A DNA stretch of 64,000 nucleotides from Telopea speciosissima (taxonomy: Eukaryota > Streptophyta > Magnoliopsida > Proteales > Proteaceae), in contig NC_057923.1 of NCBI RefSeq assembly GCF_018873765.1, positions 59,452,593 to 59,516,592 of the forward strand, written 5' to 3'. Of the stretch, positions 57,735 through 64,000 are shown one piece after another (position 1 is the stretch's first letter; each line of letters begins with the position of its first letter). The translations under genes were made by a program, and so were the position numbers. The notes beneath the pieces were generated by a model. That model was not told where the DNA came from and ran no database searches. It saw nothing but the letters and a program-made list of their open reading frames with translations.

Positions 57735-58300
57735 GGTATAAGTTTGGCCTTGTCGACCCGAGCCCACCTTGAGCCTGAACAGAGCCTGGGCTAGATTTTT
57801 CAACCCTGAGGGCAGGTTAGGGTTGAAATTTTTAGGCCCAAGGTCAGGGTCGGCTGGGCCAGGGTTGAGGCCTCAGGCCAAACCTAATCCGGCCAGCCCC
57901 TTTGTTAGGTTATGTTTTACAATTTGTTGATTACATTTTACAATTTTTGTTTAATATCTAATTATTTATTGGTTTACCAAAAAAAAAAGGCTAATTATCT
58001 ATTGAACATAAGTATTTAAAATTTAACGATTGGGCTAAGTTTTTTAAACCAAGGAAAAGTCTAATTGTATGAAACAAACCAATACTCAATCACATGAGAC
58101 TGGTGACATCAGGGCCAACCAGGCCCGATCAAGGTCAATCAAGGTCGGACTGGGCTAGGCTAAGCCCGATAGGGTTGGGCCTGGGCTAAGATATCTCAGC
58201 CGGACCTAGGGCCGAGTTGGGCTTGGGTTGAGCTAAGAGGACTCAGGGTTGGGCTAGGGTTTTAAAATACCCGGCCCAACCCGGCCCTGTTTCATCGCTA
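57735..58300. repeat. GGGCC-word-rich repeat blocks
   Basis: Two blocks (about 57735-57905 and 58080-58290) are made of repeated words such as GGCCCGA, GGGCTAGG, CAGGGTCGG and GGTTGGGC, separated by AT-rich DNA. A related block lies at 24675-24850. They may be the subterminal parts of one DNA element, but ends and target duplication were not resolved. Confidence 0.45.
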
Positions 58301-58332
58301 ATTTGTATATATTTTCAGATGGTTATTATCAT

Positions 58333-58520
58333 GAGGGTGGACCTCACTGCAACTGTAAGGTTGCTCCATTGCAACCTAGTGGTCGCCGGTTCAAGTCAGA
58401 AAATAGCCTTTGACAAAATGGCAGTAAGAGTACGTATATTATGATCCTCCTCAGAGTCTCAGACTCGTAGTGGCGAAGCCACGAAAGCCTCGCATGTAGG
58501 GGCCACACTGCCTTTCAAGG
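58333..58520 (+). mobile_element. Degenerate Au-type SINE
   Basis: GAGGGTGGACCT, GTAAGGTTGCTCCATTG, CCGGTTCAAGTC (B box), GGCAGTAAGAGTACGTA and ATTATGATCCTCC follow the order of the copies at 1987 and 49981. Divergence is high and no target duplication is clear, so this is the oldest of the three. Confidence 0.75.
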
Positions 58521-59699
58521 TTCTTTTCCACTTTGTATAAATAGGTAGGGCACAATGAGACCATTAGTCAAACATTCACATTGATAAGAATATGGACATG
58601 ATAGCTCTAGGTGATATTTATTTAGGGGAAAAGGCTCTTAGAGCCTAAAGCATACACATCACCTCCTAACATTAGTTTTTATACTAAGGGCAATACAGGT
58701 TAGCGTTCTTTTGCCCTTATACTAATTATTTTAAGGAGTGAGAAATAATGATTTAAATAAACAACATGAAGGGGTACCTAAATAAATATGTTTAGATTTG
58801 ATGTTATAAACTTTTCATATATGATGTTTAGAGAAATGTTTTGTATGGGGGAATGTACTACCCACGCCTAAACACAAAGGGGGCAAAAATGATCACCCCG
58901 TCCCCTAAGAAAGGTGGAAATGATCGCCCGCCTAATGCATTTGTGCACGCACCTATTGGTCTACAGGAGCCATGCTCCTCTATAGGAAACACTTCCCCAT
59001 GATGTTTTTATGATATACATGAAATACTGTAATTATATTATTTGGTTTTTTGCTACGGATATTGACAAATATTTCCTCTATGGTATCATCATGAATCTGA
59101 AATCCTAGATTAAACACCAAAACTCAAAAATAGCCCAGTTAAGTTCCCATTCCTCCCTATCATTAGTTTTGGACATCTAAGTTCCCATTGGTCTCCATCG
59201 TTAGTTTTGGACATCTCTAACTTGATAGCCACAAACTTCACATTCCCTTCTTATGAGACATATAATGAAAGGAAAAAGAATGTTATCTTATCGCATGGTT
59301 CTTGCGCCTGGACATAGGAGCGAGCAAAATTATCATTCATCCCCCACTGAAAAAAAAATGTCATCCAAGATGATGCCTCTGTGTGCGCTCTTATTGGTCC
59401 CTGCATTGGTGCAAGGGTTACACGACCAAGTAGCAATCTCTTACAATATAATGAAATTTCCAAATGATGCAACAAAACAATTTCAAAAAAGAAAGAGGAA
59501 AATAAATATTGCCCCTTATTATGGCCAGATTTAATTAGTATGATTTCTATTTCAATTTTGGATTGATTTCATGAAATAGTCAAGAAATTGAAATTGTTTT
59601 GGTTGCATCAATTTGAAATATTTCAAGAAGATGAAATCCATTTGGTAGTTCAATTTCTGAGAATAAATTCAATATATTTTTTTGGGAGAGGGTGGTGAT

Positions 59700-60465
59700 T
59701 AGGGGTGTTAATTAGTCATTCCAAGCCTAATCGCTCCCCCCTACTTTAGGATCCCGCACCATGATTGATCCGTTTAAGTATTCAGTCCTCATAGACTAGG
59801 CATGGTCCCATTTATAAACGGTTGGTCAGTGGGTTGGGTACTGGTCTATAATTGGGCTTGTACTACATGGGCTATAAACAGACTCATACTAAATGTGCTC
59901 TAGTCTAGCTACGTAAGTTTGATCCATATAGCTTCTAATGAGATTTAATTATTTGTGATGAAACAAGAACTTACTTGAGAGAATGTTCCTTATTGGTCTA
60001 ATGGGCATCCATAAGTAAATCTCAAGTTTATTTGAAACTATATAGTCCTTAATCTCAATGGACATACATATGATGACATTTCGAACAATATAAATGGCCT
60101 TGATTATGTGCTCTGTTATTTTTGAACCATCAACTTTAAGGTGCAATATTATAAAATTATCAATTCTATGTTTTTAACTCGGCCCATGTCATTTATTTAT
60201 AACTTACGTAATGCACGGTGACAAATTAATCAAGGAGATTAAGAAAATGTCAATTTGGGATAAAATAGGAAATTTATGGGGTAATTGAGGTAAAACAAAC
60301 GGTCCATAAACGGGCTTACATGTCTCGGGCTCGATCGGTCATCCGTCGATCTATCCCCTTGCACTGTTACCGACATGTTTAACTAACGTGCTGGGCCAGT
60401 TTCGGGCTTTCACCGATCGAGACAGGTCGATCCTATTGGTGCGGGCTTAGAATTGACAATCTCTA
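59700..60465. mobile_element. hAT-like element, 0.77 kb, 8-bp target duplication
   Basis: It starts TAGGGGTGTTAATTAG and ends GAATTGACAATCTCTA, imperfect inverted ends of the same type as the 55.1-kb element. GTGGTGAT flanks it on both sides (59692-59699, 60466-60473). The right flank is itself rich in GGTGAT words, so the duplication could be partly chance. There is no coding capacity. Confidence 0.7.
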
Positions 60466-60587
60466 GTGGTGATGATGGTGGGGTGATGGTAATGGTGGTA
60501 GAGGCATGGTGGTGGTAAGACCATAAAAGAAGAAGGGTGGTGTTTTATTTTTAACATGAAATTTACAATATGCTCATTAAAGGAATT

Positions 60588-60735
60588 TTTATCCGCTGCT
60601 GTAACTAGAGCACTGCTGTGCACATCGTGCGGCACAGCAGCGGCCATGTGTGCACAACGAGTCCCACTGTGCGTACATGGCCGCTGCTGCACCGCATGAT
60701 GCGCACAGCAGCGCTCCAGTTTCAGCAGCGGTTAA
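60588..60735. mobile_element. GC-rich foldback element, about 64-bp arms
   Basis: ATCCGCTGCTGTAACTAGAG through GCACAGCAGCGGCCATG pairs with CATGGCCGCTGCTGCACCGC through AACCGCTGCTG (inverse). The arms match over about 64 bases with few mismatches and a loop of about 20 bases. Its GC content stands out from AT-rich surroundings. There is no coding capacity. Confidence 0.75.
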
Positions 60736-61014
60736 AGGTGTCTTCATGAAAGAGCAAAAGTGGAATCAATTCGATTTCTATTTCACTAAAATATAGCCCT
60801 TAAAAACCAAACAATTTTAAAAACAGAAATCAGACAATTTGTGAAGCTCCCACCCTGGAGAGGAGCTCAACAGCCCTGGGTGAAAAGTACGAAGTACGGC
60901 TCTACGGGCCAACCAGTCGGAAAGTTTGTTAAGCTTTTGCTCCACAGCTTTCCCTCCATTTTAAATTAGGGCTTCTAACGTTTGTCAATCACTTCGAGCT
61001 TTCGAGTTGCAGCC

Positions 61015-61640
61015 ATGGCTACGGAACCGGACATGAGTAGCTGGACCGATCTCCTCCACTCATCCACCAAGCTTCTCGAACAAGCTGCTACATCTGCTCA
61101 GTTCCCTCCTTTGCAGGTTCTTATTATTGTTTCAAGTTCTGCCATTCTATAGCTTTCGCATTATCGTCTACTTTTCTTTTCTTGGTTTTGCGGCTACTCA
61201 ACTCACATATGAGCTGTTGCAGAGAAACTTGGACCAATTGGAAGTGTTGTCGAAGAAGCTCAAGGCGAAAACCCTAAGGACTGAAGCTCCTACCCAATCC
61301 ATTGCCGCCACCAGGTAAAGATTGGTTTCTATTTGTGCGGAGAAAAAAAGAAGGGGACGGGGGTTGGGTATTATTTCATTTAGACAACTATGAGATTGGT
61401 TTCCACTGTGATTAGTTTGCTTTAAGTTCAGTTATGACAGTGGACGATGTGGTTGGCCGGGAGAAACTCTGAATTAAGTATTCCATCAGCCTAAGATAAT
61501 TTATCGTTGGTTGTATAGGTTCAATATTGTCTTGATATCTGTTGAGTTTTCGCCTATCTTTGTGTGTGAGCAGGTTGCTGGCACGCGAAGGAATCAATGC
61601 TGAGCAGCTTGCACGGGATCTCAAGTCTTTTGAGTTAAAG
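61015..61640 (+). CDS. NUP93: NUP93 5' end, copy 4 (best preserved; may continue beyond window)
   Basis: NUP93 is an inner-ring scaffold nucleoporin of the nuclear pore. Exons 61015-61116, 61223-61314 and 61574-61640 give MATEPDMSSWTDLLHSSTKL, LEQAATSAQFPPLQ, RNLDQLEVLSKKLKAKTLRT and LLAREGINAEQLARDLKSFE then LK, the closest of the four copies to other plants' NUP93. All splice sites are normal, with donor GTAAGG after exon 3. No exon 4 (expected near TTFEDVFP) is seen in the remaining 2.4 kb. Either intron 3 is long and the gene continues past the window, or this is also a truncated duplicate. Intron 3 contains the LINE-like relic at 61845-62640. Confidence 0.75.
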
Positions 61641-64000
61641 GTAAGGTCACTCTGTCACTCTATCATGCTCTTGTTTAACACTTAGTGTTTTTTATCAATT
61701 GAAATGTATTTAATCGGATTCGATAGTTCACACTGTACCTGAAATGTAAACACTACAGTTAAGATGCATGTCTTTTTGTTCTTAACATTCTTTCATCTTG
61801 CTCTTCACTGAACTATTAATAGTTTAGATAGACATTGTGTGCAATCTTCAAACCATTTAGACCCTCCAAATAATGTGTTCCTAGGATGGGATTTTACTTC
61901 TGATGGATCACCTAAGTTCTCCTTGAGTATCTTAAGTAATTTAAATTGTGACATCACTTCCACTTTTCTTGAGTCATTCATAGAGACATCGGTGGGAATT
62001 TTAAAAAACGTTTTGCCTTTCTACTTTTAAAGACTTCCCTGCTTTATTGGGGCTTGGGGTGCCAAGAGAGAAACCATCGACATTTGTGTTTACAAATCCT
62101 AATTTCAGCTTTAGAAAATCATTTTCAGTCAACACTTTACAGTTATATGGGGACCCATACCAAAATTTCAAACTTATTGCAGGAGTAAAAATATGCAACC
62201 ACTGTTGTTTTCCTTTATTACACGAGCAATGGGAGTTGAGCCTAGTGTTATGGATTACACCACTAAAAATAAAAAGATCTACACCTAATATCTTGTTATT
62301 AGTAGAACGGATATATGTCTGTAGGAGAAAACCAAGCAATGAAATATAGAATGGGAATTTGGGCTGAACTTCTATAGCATGAAAATTAAATTAATTGACT
62401 CCCCTAATTGATGAGATGATTGATGGAGAATGTTTTATTACCTACTGCTATCAATTGGAAGACAGATACTTTGGGTTAGATTTTACCATGCTAACGATAA
62501 GGTAGAGAATTTATACTTCCATGATCTATCTTCTATATAATTATTTAACGGAAATTATTTCATTTATGTTCCATTATTTTATTTTTGCCATCCAAACCAA
62601 ATAGCTTCTTCATCAAGTCCAACAAAAACCAATTATGTATACGGAGTCCAATTATCTCCTAGACCATCAAAACATTTTTTTTTTCAAGGAGGAGATCCTT
62701 ATTGTGGGGCTATAAGCAAGTGAATATAATAGGTGACTTCACCCACATCTATCACCATGTGTAGGACAGTAGGAGTGCTGCAACATATTGAGGGAATTTT
62801 GGATCCGTCGATGTTATAAGTAATGGCCTGGTAGTTTTGTAAACCAACTTGTGCATGCTTTTGATATTCTTGGACAGTATAACTTCTACTTTTGAAAATT
62901 AAAATGTAAAATTTATTGCGATGTGCTGGAATGATCCTGCCGTGCTGCTATTACCTTCCACGAAGAGAGTAGATGTGAATGACCACATGAAAATTACCTT
63001 CTGCGAGCTCCGTTTGATATCCAAAAACAGTGTTTGAACTAGCGAAATAAGCTCAAAAATCGGCAATTGAATTGAGAAGGTTTTCCGCAGTTGAACGGGA
63101 AGGGATAGCAGAAGAGGGAAGTGCCGAGGCCAGATTCCGCCGATTCAAGAAGCCAGGCCACATAAGACTGACGGAATGGACAGAAGAGGCTACGGTATTT
63201 GCACACAAGCAGGGCCAATCAGCGAGACTTTACAAGAAGACTAAACAAGGAATTAAATGAACAGGACAGCAAGCGCTCTTAGTTCAGTTCAGTAGATTGT
63301 GGGTCTCCTAATTCTTGATTCTCATCTATCCTATGTATGACCTCAGAACATTGTTTAGGTAATCCCAAAGTGGAAGTTGGTAATTGAGGAGGAAAATATT
63401 ATATTGTCCTTTTTTTTTTGGGGGGGGGTTTGTTGGTGAGGGTTCGACGGAGGAAATCAGCAGTCGGCCAAAAAATAAATCTGAAAAGGATATCTTCTTG
63501 AACACCTTTTATAAGAAGGGCCAAAAATAGCCACTGCCTTTTCTCTCTCTAAGAGGTTTCCATATCTCCAACTCAGTATCAGGTCAGGAACACTTAGTTG
63601 AACAAACAACATTCGCCTAACCACATGGTTCTTGTCAAGAAAAATGTGAAAGTAGATGATAACCTGTTTTGCTGAAACATTTGTCCATGGAAGTTCATGC
63701 TGTGGAAAGCTTGAGGGATTGCTAATAAGGAGTGCACGCTAATTTTCTTCTGTTTGCCAAGGAATATATGGATTTGCATAATTTGACATTAGAGAGAAAA
63801 ACATATAATCTGATACCATAGAGGGTTGGCATAGATTCCGTGAGATCGAATTGAATGTTTGGAATCTTTTTCATTGCTGTTGGAGGAGTAATGCTAGTTT
63901 TTCACTGATCATATTCAGCTTGGTTTGATTTTAAATCTTGTCTAGTTTTGAGTTCTGTAGGTTAATTTTCTGCCAATGATATAATATAATACAAGATCTA
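61641..64000. other. NUP93 copy 4 intron or flank, unresolved
   Basis: About 61845-62640 is homologous to the flank of copy 3 (52220-52900) and includes the RNase H-like minus-strand frame at 62001-62339. A 62-codon frame at 63072-63260 (SAEARFRRFKKPGHIRLTEW) has coding-like composition but was not recognised. A G-run lies at 63420-63427. No exon of a known gene was identified. Confidence 0.5.

Larger units (their letters stand above)
58521..61014. other. Intergenic with hAT element, MITE and hairpin
   Basis: No gene is supported before NUP93 copy 4. It holds a MITE-like unit at 59270-59450, a hAT-like element at 59700-60465, GGTGAT-rich DNA at about 60466-60520 and a GC-rich foldback at 60588-60735. 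The last 150 bases are the promoter-proximal region shared by all NUP93 copies. Confidence 0.6.

Noticed and set aside
62001-62339. 112-codon minus-strand frame as a host gene
   Set aside because: It repeats in the flank of NUP93 copy 3 and resembles a LINE RNase H motif, so a mobile-element relic is more likely.
1-64000. CRISPR array, tRNA or rRNA genes
   Set aside because: No regularly spaced repeats of CRISPR type and no complete tRNA cloverleaf or rRNA segment were seen; tRNA-like boxes belong to the Au SINEs.

Overview
The window is plant nuclear DNA: AT-rich, with GT-AG introns, low gene density and many transposon relics. The encoded proteins (plant-type VPS36, NUP93, PIG-Y and a tandem family of secreted GDSL esterase/lipases), Au-type SINEs and plant RTE LINEs point to a flowering plant, probably not a grass. 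I cannot name the species. No prokaryotic or organellar gene block was recognised. All exon models were built by eye from splice signals, reading frame and comparison between paralogues within the window.

Layout. 1-1013: last five exons of VPS36 (ESCRT-II), plus strand. 4.7-28.3 kb: a GDSL esterase/lipase cluster with three intact genes (7.36-8.97 kb plus, 13.41-15.14 kb plus, 19.29-20.76 kb minus), one nearly complete pseudogene (26.48-28.21 kb plus) and two fragments (4.8-5.04 kb plus, 23.32-23.57 kb minus). The units share upstream and downstream flanks, so the cluster grew by segmental duplication, partly inverted. The minus gene shows an imprecise intron loss that turned the intron's 3' end into coding sequence. 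28.7-30.7 kb: a short non-autonomous LTR element. 32.0-33.6 kb: PIG-Y, minus strand, with probable 5' untranslated exons up to about 35.6 kb. 36.9-37.3 kb: a one-exon small membrane protein. 39.3-41.5 kb: a miniature LTR element (TRIM) split by an RTE LINE. 42.5-44.3 kb: last three exons of an unrecognised minus-strand gene. 46.3-52.9 kb and 61.0-62.6 kb: four copies of only the promoter and first three exons of NUP93. The first copy carries a 2.5-kb Copia-like insertion and a solo LTR in its third intron, and an Au SINE lies just upstream of the second copy. 53.5-54.05 kb: three orphan 3' exons of an unrecognised gene. 55.1-57.5 kb: a hAT-like element with nested MITEs.

The remaining intergenic DNA is dominated by small foldback elements and MITEs, several with intact terminal inverted repeats and target-site duplications (8 bp, hAT-type, at 15.5, 38.8, 55.1 and 59.7 kb; 9 bp at 10.5 kb), simple repeats and homopolymer tracts. 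There is no operon-like pathway. The themes are an expanding lipase cluster, repeated copying of one gene's 5' end, and heavy transposon turnover.
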